A stretch of 64,000 nucleotides of DNA, from NCBI GenBank assembly GCA_958510825.1, contig OY294050.1:43413249-43477248 (forward strand), given 5' to 3'. Of this stretch, positions 22,063 to 32,616 are shown piece after piece. Made by a program: the position numbers and the translations under genes. Source of the stretch: Brachypterus glaber. Lineage: Eukaryota; Arthropoda; Insecta; Coleoptera; Kateretidae. Under the pieces are notes generated by a model, which did no database searches, was not told the DNA's origin, and saw only the letters and a program-made list of their open reading frames with translations. Each line of letters begins with the position of its first letter. Within the stretch, counting starts at the first letter, position 1.

Positions 22063-22540
22063 ACACGCATTTTGTATGTTCTTATAGGCCCATAAGAGGT
22101 CTCTACTTTTTTTTCTGTTGGGTTGGCAACATACAAAAGCCTGGACGTTTTGCGTACAAATGTCAATGTCGATTTAAAGTTTAATTTTTTACAAAATTTT
22201 GTGTTTGGGTTATTTAGTACCGTGTTAAAATTGTGGACTGGTTAATTGCAGTGAAAAAAGAATAGATGACTGTAAAATATATCAAAATATCATTTGTTCT
22301 TAGAATTTTAAACATAGTGTAAACTGTAATGCCAACCCAAAACAAAAATCCCTAAATAAGTCATCAATTTAAATGCAAGTTTTTTAAATTTTAATAGAAA
22401 AAATTGTATAAAGCACTCGTTTCATAACACGTTTTTAGAGCACTAGTACCTTAAAAAACTCGCCGCAAGCGGCTCGTTTTCTAAACTTGTACTCGTGAGC
22501 TAAAAACGTATGTTATGAAACTAGTACTTTAATATACTAT
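22063..22540. mobile_element. 480-bp dispersed element, copy 1
   Basis: The sequence from ACACGCATTTTGTATGTTCT to TACTTTAATATACTAT recurs at 24995-25475 with about 90% identity by eye. It contains an inner inverted pair (GTTGGGTTGGCAACATA against TGCCAACCCAAAAC). It ends in the palindromic core of about 130 bp that is also in the MITE at 8741-8967. It is probably a composite of two non-autonomous elements moving or copied together. Confidence 0.7.
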
Positions 22541-23236
22541 TAGAAGGGGTAACCGTTTCAGATATTTTTCGTAATATTTCTCATCTTGTAGCTTAGTTAA
22601 ATATTAAACGAAATTATTAATTATTGGATTTTTTGAAGTACAATAGAACATGAAAGTAAGCAAATTGGAATTAAATGCAGCCTAAAAAATGCTTTAATTA
22701 ATCCCACGAAGAATGAAAGAGTGAAGGAAAATGAGATAAAATATTTTTAATGGGACTCCTGCATTAATTTAATTCTAGCCCTTTTTACACGCTGATAACC
22801 AAACTGACAAATGCGTTAATTTATTAAAAAATAAAAATTTTCTTCAAGCGTAAAGAAATATTCTTATTTTATATTTTGTTTCACAGTGGATCTCGGTACA
22901 GAAATATTACCATTTTCTTACCAGTAAAGAAATGTTCTTAAGAGAGAGAATATTTTTTTAACAATTTTTTTATATGGAAAAAAAAAAAAGATATCATTGT
23001 GAAATTTTGTAGGTATGTTCATATTAAAAAAAAATAGATTTTTAAAGTGACATTTTTTGGCCAAAAAAAAAATTCTTCTAGTTCGGGCTATAGCGACTTC
23101 AATACTAAATAATACCCGTTTTTTTTCAGTCGATCATAACGGCCGGAACCATAATGTTAGTTTTCAAAAAAAAAGTTATGACCAAAAAATGGCAAAATCA
23201 TTTTTTTTTGTTGTATTTTTTGAATATAACTACACT
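22541..23236. other. No recognised feature
   Basis: AT-rich with poly(A) runs near 22978-22992. Nothing recognised. Confidence 0.4.
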
Positions 23237-23445
23237 GTAAAAACTGCATGTAAAATAATGTAAAAATACATGAATTTACATAGTACGGAATAGTAAATTT
23301 ACTATTCTGGACTATGCATAATTCATGAATTTATGTAAAATAATGTAAAAGAATGTAAAAGCATGTAAAAGAATGTAAAAGGATGTAAAATAATGTAAAA
23401 GAATGTAAAATAATGTAAAAGAATGTAAAATAATGTAAAAAAATA
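23237..23445. repeat. 10-bp tandem repeat AATGTAAAAG with a flanking palindrome
   Basis: At least ten tandem units of AATGTAAAAG or AATGTAAAAT lie at about 23337-23441. They are preceded by a palindrome in which TACATGAATTTACATAG and CTATGCATAATTCATGAATT flank GTAAATTTACTATTC. The repeat unit also occurs just left of the palindrome, so the array probably expanded from one arm of a small foldback. Confidence 0.7.
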
Positions 23446-24045
23446 TATTTACATTGATTTACATATTTTTGCATGATTTTACAATGTCGGGCTATGTTAT
23501 TTTAAGACGCGCTTGCACTTTGGACAATAAACAAGAAGGCGACGCATCATGAGACGGACCGTTTAATATTATTATTGTTAGAGAGATAGCGACGCATGCT
23601 GCTAGGTTAAAGTGTTAAAAGTGTAAAGAAAGGTAAATATTATTTATGTACGATATTTAAATGCTTTATTTGTGGCCTAAAATATACATTCATTAAAAAT
23701 AACGATCTTTATCAATAAATAGATCTTTAAAGAAATATGTAAGCAGTTTATACTCGTATTAAGGGTGCAAATTTTTGGTTTATTAAACCAAATGAACTTT
23801 ACCCTACGATATTTCAAAAAAGCTTTGACACAGAGACTTGTAATTTGGAACAAACATTTTCTAAGTAAATATTTTTTTTTTAATTCAAAAGTCTCTATGT
23901 CAAAGCGTTCCTGAAATGTCGTATTGTTTAAGTTGTTTTAAAAGCACTTTTAATATGACTGTATGTTAATTTTTAAAAAAATTATTAAACACACTATAAG
24001 TACTGTAGGCAAATATAAAAAAATCTTTCAAGTTGATCGTTTTTT
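23446..24045. other. No recognised feature
   Basis: A small inverted pair is visible (AAAGCTTTGACACAGAGACT near 23819 against AGTCTCTATGTCAAAGCG near 23890). Nothing else is recognised. Confidence 0.4.
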
Positions 24046-24660
24046 TACGTTTAATAAAAAGTCTATGCTAAATATTACCATTCTGGACTATGTAATTTTT
24101 ACCGTTCCGGTCTATGGCAACATATTACCATTTACGGACTATGTAATTTAATGTAATTTATTTTTACCGTCAACGTTACGTTAATGTAATTTATTTTTAC
24201 CGTCAACGGTCAACTTCAGTTGCGTGCGGAAAAGTTTTACTTTCCGCAATTGTTTCTTTCCCCTATCGCAGTAACGACGTAACTGATATTTTGTAAATCT
24301 TGTCAGTTACGTCGTTGAGATGGGGACGATTTAATTTCACTTTAATTACCATTATGGACTATGTAATTTTTACTGTTCTGGTCTATGCAAAACATTACCA
24401 TTACGGGCTATGTAATTTTTACCATTCCGGTCTATGGCAACATATTACCATTTACGGACTATGTAATTTAATGTAATTTATTTTTACCGTCAACGTTACG
24501 TTAATGTAATTTATTTTTACCGTCAACGGTCAACTTCAGTTGCGTGCGGAAAAGTTTTACTTTCCGCAATTGTTTCTTTCCCCTATCGCAGTAACGACGT
24601 AACTGATATTTTGTAAATCTTGTCAGTTACGTCGTTGAGATGGGGACGATTTAATTTCAC
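24046..24660. repeat. Tandem duplication, about 320-bp unit
   Basis: The segment from TTCCGGTCTATGGCAACATA through TTTACCGTCAACGGTCAACT to GATGGGGACGATTTAATTTC occurs at about 24101-24341 and 24421-24660, nearly identical. Within each unit, ATTACCATT followed by GGACTATGTAATTTTTACC is itself repeated at about 40-bp spacing. Each unit also carries inverted phrases (GTAACGACGTAACTGA against TCAGTTACGTCGTTGAG; GTGCGGAAAAG against CTTTCCGCA). No coding. Confidence 0.8.
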
Positions 24661-24794
24661 TGGCCAAATTTTTAGTAAGCTTAGTGAAAATGATTGGGTA
24701 AACAATCCATTAGATTAAGTGAATTGAATTAAAAATTACAAATTTTGTAAATGTTTTAATACAGAAACAAGTAAAGCAAGTGCTTAATTCAAAA

Positions 24795-26020
24795 TACAGG
24801 CTGATCAGTAACTGCCATGCCACTTAAGTGGTGATTTTACATCCAAAAATATGAAAAAAAGTTTCTATAAATGTTGGTCCATAAATGAGCCCTAAGGAGG
24901 CTACGGCCCTTCGAAGATGACATATTTATTGATTGGGGAATAAGAGCATCAATCATTTTTTTTTCTATTTTGCGACTCTTATAAGCTCATAATCACACGC
25001 ATTTTGCGTGTTCTTATAGGCCCATAAGAAGTCTCTACTTTGTTTTCTGTTGGGTTGGCAACATACAAAAGCCTATCTCTTGATGTTTTGCGTGCAAATG
25101 TCAATGTCGATTTAGTTTAATTTTTTACAACATTTTGTGTTTGGGTTATTTTTTACCGTGTTAAAATTGTGGACTGATTAATTGCAGTGAAAAAAGATGA
25201 CTGTAAAGTATAAAAAAATAGCATTCTTAGAATTTTAAACATAGTGTAAACTGTAATGCCAACCCAAAACAAAAATCCCTAAATCAGTCATCAATTTAAA
25301 TGTAAGTTTTTTAAATGTTAGAGCAAAATAGAAAAAACTGTATAAAGCACTCGTTTCATAACACGTTTTTAGAGCACTAGTACTTTAGAAAACTCTCCGC
25401 AAGCGGCTCGTTTTTCTAAACTTGTACTCGTGCGCTAAAAACGCATGTTATGAAACTAGTACTTTAATATACTATAATGCTGCTGGGTGATTCTTCTTTT
25501 AAAACTAGGTAAAAAAGTATTTTTCGGCAAAACACCTAAATTTAATATTAAAGGAGTAATAGCCTTTTAAAAAGTAACGTTTTTGGCGGCACAAAATGTT
25601 ACTTCCTCTTAATTGCATTTTGTTTTAAACGGTTGCTTCTACAGTGTTACACTATATGAAATTTTTTATGTATTTTAACTCAAGAAATCTATATTTTTTA
25701 CAAACAAATCCAAAAAAAAACTACACATAAAAGAGTTTGGGGCAAAGATGTGTTAAGCCTTACATATTTTGTCCGTCTAGGCACGCCTCTGGATAAAAAA
25801 AAATAATTAACATAAATTTATTCCCTTATTAAGGCTAGTATACATGCAAAAGCTCGTCGCTTTGGCTTAAAGGGTACCAGAGTTATTAATTAAAAACCTT
25901 ATTTTTATTACAATTTTAAAGGGCTCACTTTCGGACCAACCTTTAAAGCAACTTTTTTGATATTTTTTGATGTAGAATCACCTCTTAAATTTTGGCATGC
26001 CAGTTATTGATCACCCTGTA
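24795..26020. mobile_element. FB1-type foldback, interrupted
   Basis: The left tip TACAGGCTGATCAGTAACTG and the right tip CAGTTATTGATCACCCTGTA are complementary with a few changes. The interior shares GTCCGTCTAGGCACGCCTCT with the copy at 48.0-48.8 kb (there inverted). The 480-bp dispersed element at 24995-25475 is inserted into it. No transposase. Confidence 0.7.
24995..25475. mobile_element. 480-bp dispersed element, copy 2
   Basis: Homologous along its length to 22063-22540, including the terminal palindromic core. It sits inside the FB1 copy, because the inverted FB1 copy at 48.7 kb lacks this sequence at the same point. The exact target duplication is not obvious. Confidence 0.7.
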
Positions 26021-26145
26021 TATTAAGGTAAAAGTTTAACAACTTACTGCCATCTCACAATTTAGGTTAACATATTATTGCATAACACAATCCAATGATA
26101 TGAATTGTTTTAGAATCAGCTATGAAAATTAAAGTGCGTTTTTAG

Positions 26146-26927
26146 TTAACCCTATATTGCATAGTGTTACTTTCGAGTAACGCCGGATTTATAGTCTAGT
26201 AAATTTGAAAATAATCAAAAATGAAAATATTTTTTTGCATAGAATTGATTAAGTGCATGAACGTAGAGAGTAAGGACTGGTAACTTTTAGTTCGATTTGG
26301 TTACGTATTGACCCAAAAGGGCTGGTATCTACGAGCGAGATCGGAAGCCTTCTAGATCGTAATTTTAATTTTTAAATGGTACTTAGTCGGTGGCTGCTAA
26401 ATGGCACATGCGTAAACAGTGAGATTATAAACATATATTCACAGTGACGTTTATTTTTAGTGTGTGTTTTTATGAGAACATCTTCTTTGGTTATTCTGAG
26501 GTAAGTTATAGATACCTGGTATATGATTTTAGAAATAACAATTAAGTCTATAAATCTTTATATGTGGCACATCAAAAACTGTAAGCCATGAATCTGGTGA
26601 TTTAATTTTGAATTCTTAAGTACTATATTTTCTTGTGTTAACTATAAATACGTTTAATGTTACCAAACTATAGTAAAACCATTGTTATCTCAAAATACTA
26701 AAAGTAATCACATAATACCGATTAAAGTTTTATACTTTAGTAGCAATTTATAAAATATTTTGAAGTTTATTTCTAACATAACCAAAATTTTAGGTTATGT
26801 ATCAATTTTATAAAATCATAAAACTAGAGTGCTCCATATCTCGCTCGTAGACTATTTCGCCATCTGGTGGATTTCAGTCATTACGAAAAAGCTAGTTAAA
26901 ACTTCGTAGTGTCACAGGGTTGATTAA
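26146..26927. mobile_element. Possible TTAA-flanked element
   Basis: TTAACCCTATATTGCATAGT at the left and TAGTGTCACAGGGTTGATTA then A at the right are suggestive of CCCT-type ends next to TTAA. Inside, TCTACGAGCGAGATCGG near 26329 has an inverted partner, ATCTCGCTCGTAGAC near 26838. The terminal match is short and imperfect, so the call is weak. ATTCTGAGGTAAGTTATAG near 26495 contains a splice-donor-like string, but no exon could be built on it. Confidence 0.3.
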
Positions 26928-27062
26928 GTGTATCTTTTTGAGTTATTCAATAATAAAAAAATAACTTGGACATTTTGAATGTCTTACAAACATTGGTTTA
27001 TAAAGTCATGCTGTGGCTAACCTCTAACTCGGCAAATAAAGTGGATCACTAAAAAAAATTAC
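26928..27062. other. No recognised feature
   Basis: Short interval before PLE 3. Confidence 0.4.
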
Positions 27063-27076
27063 ATTTTTTTTTTAAT

Positions 27077-27687
27077 ATTAGTAGATGGCTGGATTAGGGT
27101 TATTTATATTAAAAAACGTTTTTACTAAAACTGCCGACGTTTCGTTGGCTTTATTCCAACTTCTTCAAAAGGCACACTACAAGAAATGTAACAATTTTAA
27201 CTTTTTTACAATTTAAAGAGCCAGAAAGAAAACAATCTAAGTTTAAAAATTCGTTAATAAAATAATAAAATATGATTTATTTTTTATATAATAAAAACAT
27301 GTTTAAAATTGTTTTGCAGACAAAAAAGGCGTTGATTAATTATATTAAACTATGCATTATAATCTAAACATAGAATTATAAACATTTAAAATACGTTTTA
27401 ATTTAATAACACCTCGTATACGACATGTTTTTATTATATAAAAAATAAATCATATTTTATTATTTTATTAACGAATTTTTAAACTTATATTGTTTTCTTT
27501 TAGGCTCTTTCAATTGTAAAAAAGTTAAAACATAATTTTTACATTTCTTGTAGTGTGCCTTTTGAAGAAGTTGGAATAAAGCCAACGAAACGTCGGCAGT
27601 TTTAGTAAAAAAACGTTTTTTAATGTAAATAACCCTAATCCAGCCATCTACTATCTAATATTATTGTTGGGTTACCAAACTAAGCTT
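27077..27687. mobile_element. Penelope-like element 3: palindrome of two terminal repeats
   Basis: Arms of about 215 bp are inverted (TAGATGGCTGGATTAGGGTT on the left, its complement near 27632). They enclose about 130 bp with no coding. They carry the motif GAAGAAGTTGG...CCAACGAAACGTCGGC, the same architecture as in PLE 1 but with the first core C changed to T. ATTTTTTTTTTAAT at 27063-27076 and the same string with one more T at 27688-27702 form a probable 14-15-bp target duplication. The right side has an unpaired extension of about 34 bp. Confidence 0.7.
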
Positions 27688-27702
27688 ATTTTTTTTTTTA
27701 AT

Positions 27703-28292
27703 CACTATATTTTAAAGACGAATGGCCCGTTTTAAATGATTTTTCTTTTAACTAAAAACATGGTATTTTGGCTTTATTTTGCAATGATTTTGATTGATTT
27801 TAAAAAATAACTATTTATACAGGGTGCACCAAAATAAGCGCGAGTATGTTTTCTTAGGTAAAGTTGTTAAATGTCGCCGTTTTCGCATCAATTACACTGG
27901 TCAACACAAAATTTGACTTTGGCTCTAAATTTCGATAGTTTAGGTCGTAATTACATGAAAAAAAATTATATGGCATAAAAAAGTTTGCTTTTGTATTTAG
28001 AAGACAGATTGAACGATATTTTTCAAAATCTGTGGTATTATTTTTTATTGGAAGATAGAACCATCGAAATAAATTTGTTTATCATTTTTATTGAGTTTTA
28101 CGGTCAAAATAACTTACAAAAAAGTAGAAAATACTTTAAAAGTGTACACTCTTACTCTTTCTTTTATGTTCATAAGTACTTTCTCTCAATAAACCCCAGA
28201 TATAGTCTCCCATCATGTTTTCATTGGCCAATACTTGATAACGTTAATATGTTCATTACATTTGATTCACTGCTTAATTAAAAATTGCTTAC
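27703..28292. other. Unannotated; one orphan transposon tip
   Basis: TACAGGGTGCACCAAAATAA at 27820 looks like the tip of a foldback or mariner-like element, but its partner is not in the window. Nothing else is recognised. Confidence 0.4.
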
Positions 28293-28629
28293 CTTCCAAA
28301 TATCTTTTACAATAACTACGAGCAACATTTGGAGCCCATGGCTTTTTCCGTACAGGACAGTCAAAATATGCTTCGTAGGCTTCACAGAGAACGTGAGATG
28401 TTTTTAGTTCATATTTCACGTCTCGAACTTTAATAAATTGACCACATACGTAGCAAAATGCATCAGCATCATATTTACACATTCGCGATACCATTTTAAT
28501 GTTTTCTCGACATGTACAAAACACCTGATCGTTGTTTATCACTTGAGTGCCATCTGGAGGCACTGCGTGAACGTAAAAGCCCCACTCAGATCTTGCGGTA
28601 TTTTTGAATGTATTTAAACGAATTGAAAT
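28293..28629 (-). pseudogene. Cys-rich N-terminal exon, possible host gene or degraded copy
   Basis: The minus-strand frame is open from 28629 to a splice donor, AAG|GTAAGC (GT at 28292-28291). The most likely start is one of two ATGs at 28494 or 28482, giving MCKYDADAFCYVCGQF followed by SHVLCEAYEAYFDCPV, KPWAPNVARSYC and KRYLEG. A CxxC pair, a lone C, a KPWAP motif and a final C resemble the N-terminal zinc-binding exon of an uncharacterised family common in arthropods, recognised from memory. In that family the last pair is usually C-x2-C near NV.C..C; here Arg stands where the first Cys is expected, so this copy may be degraded. No second exon could be identified downstream. The function is unknown. 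Confidence 0.5.
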
Positions 28630-29280
28630 TTATAAAAAAAATCCAAAATAAGTATTATTACCACAATTATCACAAAAGCAAACTTTAAACCAAAAGTTTT
28701 TGTGTATAATGAACCGAAAAATCATAATATAAACTTTAGGACAAAGAACAAAAATTTTTTTGTTGAGTCGTGTTATTTTTAAAATTAGTTTTTTTATGTT
28801 AACTATTACTAAAACTAAACATTTTTAAAGTTGTATTTCAACTATTTCATAATTTGTGCAATGTAGGGTTAAATGTAAACTGCTCTCTAACCTTATCTAA
28901 TATAATTAAATACAGCTTTTCAATATTTAAGTAAATGCTATAAAATCAGCACCATGTTGGTTCAAACAAATTAATTTACAGATATAGATCAAAACCAGGT
29001 AAATTATGGTACGGCTTAATCTACCTTTGACACGAACCGTCTATTTTCTCGTATAGCCTCATTTGTTTTTATTCAAAATCAAATTCAGGATTTATACATG
29101 GGCATTTGTCATTGTCCACAAGTCATGGGATGGTAGTTGAGGTATGGCTAGTTGACACGTTATGTGCCGTAAAGTTTCTAATTATAGTGTTTCAACATTC
29201 TTACAAGAAGGTGTGTACGCTTTATTATAACCCTTCTATTCACTTCGCTTTTTATGCATAATTTTATGTATTATAATATA
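28630..29280. other. No recognised feature
   Basis: AT-rich; no exon or repeat recognised. Confidence 0.4.
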
Positions 29281-30188
29281 TCGTCGGCTTACAAGTAAAA
29301 GGCACTTTTTTTGCAAAAATAGAATTTAAATGGCACTGTAATTAATTTTTGATGATCTATGTAGAGGTAAACCGAACTAACTTCTAGGTGGACTGCCAAG
29401 GGAGTTACCCACTATACAAAACGCAACAATTTAATTTTGATTAAAATTTTATCTAGCAATAGGCACTAAGTCACTTAGTGCACTTAGTGCGTTTTACTTG
29501 TAGATTTTTTTAAACGTTTCTGCACTTAGCGACTTTTTAATCGCGTATTGTGACAAAACGACAAAAGATTTAAAAAAATGGTATTTACTTTTTTGTTGAA
29601 AATTAAGCAATCTTTGTTTTATTTATAATCATATTTTTATTATAATTAGAAATAGTCGAGATATAGACATATAATTGAATAGGTGCAGATTTTTATAAAA
29701 AAAATGTAAATAAAAAACAACTAACTGATAGTTTTTTTTTATTTTGCTCTTAAATTCTTGGTTACTACATAAATAACAAGAATATAAAAAAAACTAAAGT
29801 TCGCGGCAAGTTCGGAAAACAGCCCTTAGAATTGCACCGTGAAGTGTTTTATCATTAATAATGATTCATTATAATTATTGACTTTAGGATATGCTTCTTT
29901 GCCGACACAGCCGATGGCCTCTGAAAACTGTCTTAGTTTCGGGCATAGTAAGCAGTTTCATATAATTAATACTAATTCATTATTATTATTAATTTTGGAA
30001 ACGTTCTTTAAATAATCAAAAAGTCCAAATAATTATTTTAAAAATCTAGTTTTTGAAAATTTATCTAAACATCTTGTTTTCTACTTTATAGTTATACATT
30101 AAGTTTAATTAATAGAAGGGTTTTAACTTTAAATACTTGTTTTTTATATTATTTTATTGACTTAGTGCTCTTAACTTGTAAGCCGACG
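29281..30188. mobile_element. Element A with TCGTCGGCTTACAAGTAAAA ends
   Basis: The left end TCGTCGGCTTACAAGTAAAA then GGCACT and the right end AGTGCTCTTAACTTGTAAGC then CGACG are complementary. Subterminal copies of the CACTTAGTG motif occur near 29466-29492 (three in a row) and 29518. There is no convincing ORF. The superfamily is unknown. Confidence 0.65.
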
Positions 30189-30438
30189 TCGTGGGCCTAC
30201 AAGTAAAAGGCACTAAGTCCATGTCTGTTTTCAAATTTAGTTGAATTAAACAACTTTAATTTTTCTTTATTTAATTGCAAATGGGACATTATTATGTCCA
30301 AACATGTCATTGCGATTTGTGGGAGTTTTTTTCCAAAAACTATTATTACAAATATAAAAAGCAACAATGAAAGTTAAATTTGTCAATATCTCAAAATCAT
30401 GTTTTTTGACTTAGTGCTCTTTACTTGTAAGCCGACGA
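30189..30438. mobile_element. Element B, short relative of A, abutting it
   Basis: It starts TCGTGGGCCTACAAGTAAAA at 30189 and ends CTTTACTTGTAAGCCGACGA. It is about 250 bp and lies directly against element A with no intervening sequence, so the two form a head-to-tail pair sharing one junction. Alternatively, 29281-30438 is a single element with an internal end duplication. Confidence 0.6.
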
Positions 30439-30739
30439 TATATGTCGTTGCATATATTTTTGTACTTCCGTCAGCAAATAAAAACAAGATAGAAAATCTA
30501 GTTGTGTAAATTGAATAACTGTTTACAAACAATGCAGTTGTCAATGTTGACAATATTTGTATAAATTATTTATAATTATTAAAATTTTACTATTCTTGTT
30601 CTATTAAATTATATAATAATATAATATTTAATATTTATTGCATTTAAGTTTCACAATATAAATAATAAATAATTTGCAACAAATATGCTAATATGCACTA
30701 AAATTTACAAAGTAAATTTGAATGTGCGTATATAAAAAA
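30439..30739. other. No recognised feature
   Basis: AT-rich interval before a LINE 3' end. Confidence 0.4.
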
Positions 30740-31688
30740 AAAAAAAAAAAACATAGAATACATCAAATACATAATATTAAATACTACATTTTATACATAA
30801 AACAAAATAATTAAGTGTTTGGGGAGGTAGATTGGGTAAGTATACACTTTAAGTAATGCTGTAGAATTTATATAGACAGAGTTATAAATAAGAATAGATT
30901 TATTTTTGCTTTTTTATTTATTTTTTTATTTTTATTTTTTTTTTTTTAAAGGAGTGAGTAATTTTACCGAGTTAGACATTTTTCAGATCTATAATATTAT
31001 GGACGTATACTCTAGGTAAGTTAAGAATATAGTTTTTACATGTTGTTTTAAATGAATTTAGTACTAAAATATTTTTTATTTCAGGAGGAAACGAATTATA
31101 AACCCTTGGGCCCAGGTATTTGCTGCTTCTTTGACCAATAGTCTTAAATACTTTTGGAACAAGTAAGTTTTTATTATTTCTTGTAACTGTCGATCTAAAT
31201 TCTTTTTTTGCAGAGTGCATATGTATACTTAAGAATAGATAATAAAGCTGCCTGCAGTCCATTCTTCTTGACAATGAGAAGATTTCATCAGACGGGTAAG
31301 TATAACTCTTTTTGTGAATAACTTTAAGTATTCTTTTTTGGGTTATTTCCAGATCTTCTAAGAAACTCCTGTATACCCCACCCCAACCTAGTATACCATA
31401 CCTCAAGTGAGATTCTACTAGAGCACTATAAATCATATTGAGTTGTTGAAGATTAAGAATTTGATTTAAAATTTTAAAATAGGGAATAAAACATCTAATT
31501 TTACTATTAATTTGTTTTACATGCAAATCCCACCTGAGGTGCTGATCTATAGTGATTCCCAGGAACTTAGTAGATTTGGTATTTTTTATGGAGAAGTTAT
31601 CATCTTCAGTAAAAAAAGTAAGTATATCCAACTCTGGTATACTATTTGAGTAGCATCCGAATGTCATAAATATGTAGGTATATTTTCT
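30740..31688 (-). mobile_element. 5'-truncated Jockey-like LINE (minus strand)
   Basis: It carries a C-terminal reverse transcriptase ORF fragment and a T-rich stretch on the plus strand (30899-30949), compatible with an A-rich 3' untranslated region. The 5' edge abuts PLE 4 near 31689. No target duplication could be placed. Confidence 0.65.
30972..31667 (-). CDS. LINE reverse transcriptase C-terminal fragment
   Basis: A 231-residue fragment covering the region after the catalytic palm of a Jockey-like reverse transcriptase. STKFLGITIDQHLRWDLHV near residue 32 is the conserved KFLG.xID..L.W..H motif, followed by MIYSALVESHLRYGILGWGG and the usual LE..QKR.LK. It ends in a region with SSKYLGPRVYNSFPPEIKN, the LP..IK element typical of the C-terminus. 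The catalytic FADD motif and the endonuclease are absent, so it cannot be active. The open frame continues a few codons upstream of the ATG, which shows this ATG is internal. There are no stops within the fragment. Confidence 0.85.
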   Translation of the reverse strand: MTFGCYSNSIPELDILTFFTEDDNFSIKNTKSTKFLGITIDQHLRWDLHVKQINSKIRCFIPYFKILNQILNLQQLNMIYSALVESHLRYGILGWGGVYRSFLEDLEITQKRILKVIHKKSYTYPSDEIFSLSRRMDCRQLYYLFLSIHMHSAKKEFRSTVTRNNKNLLVPKVFKTIGQRSSKYLGPRVYNSFPPEIKNILVLNSFKTTCKNYILNLPRVYVHNIIDLKNV

Positions 31689-32206
31689 TGCTTTTTAGAA
31701 CACGAAGTTTTATTTAGGTGAAACAAAAAAAAAATATTCTCAAATCTAGGGTATTACAGCATAAATCCAGTTGTAAAAATATCTGTTATAAAGATAAAAC
31801 AGGCCACAGCACTCACTATTTTAATGAAGGTCATTTTTTCGACTTCGATAATGTTAAAATTTTAGATAGGGAGAAAAATAAATTTAAACAAAAATTTTTA
31901 GAAATGGTTCAAATTAAATTAAATTCAAATAATACTATAAACTTTAGAAAGTATACTCAAAACTTAAGCACTTTATATCTAAACATATTAAGATAAATCT
32001 TTTCACTAACTCATTAACACTTATACCTGTACACCTTAATTAATTTTATATATTTGTCAAGTTGACTTTTTAAAAGTCCAAATATTTTTACTTTATTTTA
32101 TTTATACATTAATTTTTTAATTCATCCTTGAAAATGGCTGTACAATAAACGCCGAAACGTTGGAATAAAAGTATTTTTTATTACGTGTTCTAAAAAGCAA
32201 ATTAAA
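31689..32206 (+). mobile_element. Penelope-like element 4, 3' part
   Basis: It contains a GIY-YIG endonuclease remnant, then a 3' region with TGAAAATGGC...GCCGAAACGTTGG, a decayed version of the hammerhead-like motif of the other PLEs. The tips TTGCTTTTTAGAACACG (31689) and CGTGTTCTAAAAAGCAA (ending near 32201) are inverted copies. Only 17 bp of the left arm is present, so this copy lacks the full palindromic layout of PLEs 1-3. Downstream, ATTAAATTAAGTACATAAT is duplicated at 32203 and 32233. Confidence 0.65.
31703..31996 (+). pseudogene. GIY-YIG endonuclease domain of a PLE (frameshifted)
   Basis: The first frame gives KFYLGETKK, the variable second half of the GIY-YIG signature (YxG.T). 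A slip in an A-run near 31722-31734 changes frame, and the second frame continues KSRVLQHKSSCKN, then STHYFNEGHFFDFDNVKILD, then KFLEMVQIKLNSNNTINFRK and a terminal TQNLSTLY. The order (R..QH, H..GH.FDF, E..QIK, N.R..T..LS..Y) matches PLE 1 at 15255-15600 and defines the PLE endonuclease. Reverse transcriptase and the upstream CxxC segment are not present. It stops cleanly at 31994-31996. Inactive as it stands. Confidence 0.7.
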
Positions 32207-32616
32207 TTAAGTACATAATCAATAAAGGATTAAATTAAATTAAGTACATAATTAGAAATGCATCAATTAAATGATTAAGAAAGCTCAAGCTATTGGGTTA
32301 TTGGAAGCAGAATGTGAGCAAGTAGACTTGGCCAAGTTTAATGATTCGGAGAGTTTTTTTAAGATTGAAGAAAAAATGGATACAGGAAGAAACAGTTAAA
32401 AGGCGTGAAGGCTCGGGAAGAAGGAGGTGAAATTTTACTTAATAAACGATAAAAATTTTGCCGCCGCATCGATAATTCCGAGATTGGAAATTTTTATGCA
32501 GCAAAAAAAAACTTTTTTAAACGAAAATCATAATTTTCATAAATTATATATTTCATTACTAAGGAGTTCAAAGTTTTATTTCCCATAATATTTACTAAAT
32601 ATTGTGTTTAAATGTT
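32207..32616. other. Unannotated; one short codon-like frame
   Basis: From the ATG at 32271 a 42-codon plus-strand frame reads MIKKAQAIGLLEAECEQVDL and onward to a stop at about 32396. It is less AT-biased than its surroundings and could be a gene remnant, but I do not recognise a family. Confidence 0.3.

Noticed and set aside
26495..26510. Splice donor GAG|GTAAGT after a short ATG frame
   Set aside because: A single consensus string in AT-rich DNA; the preceding frame is only about ten codons and no further exon is visible.
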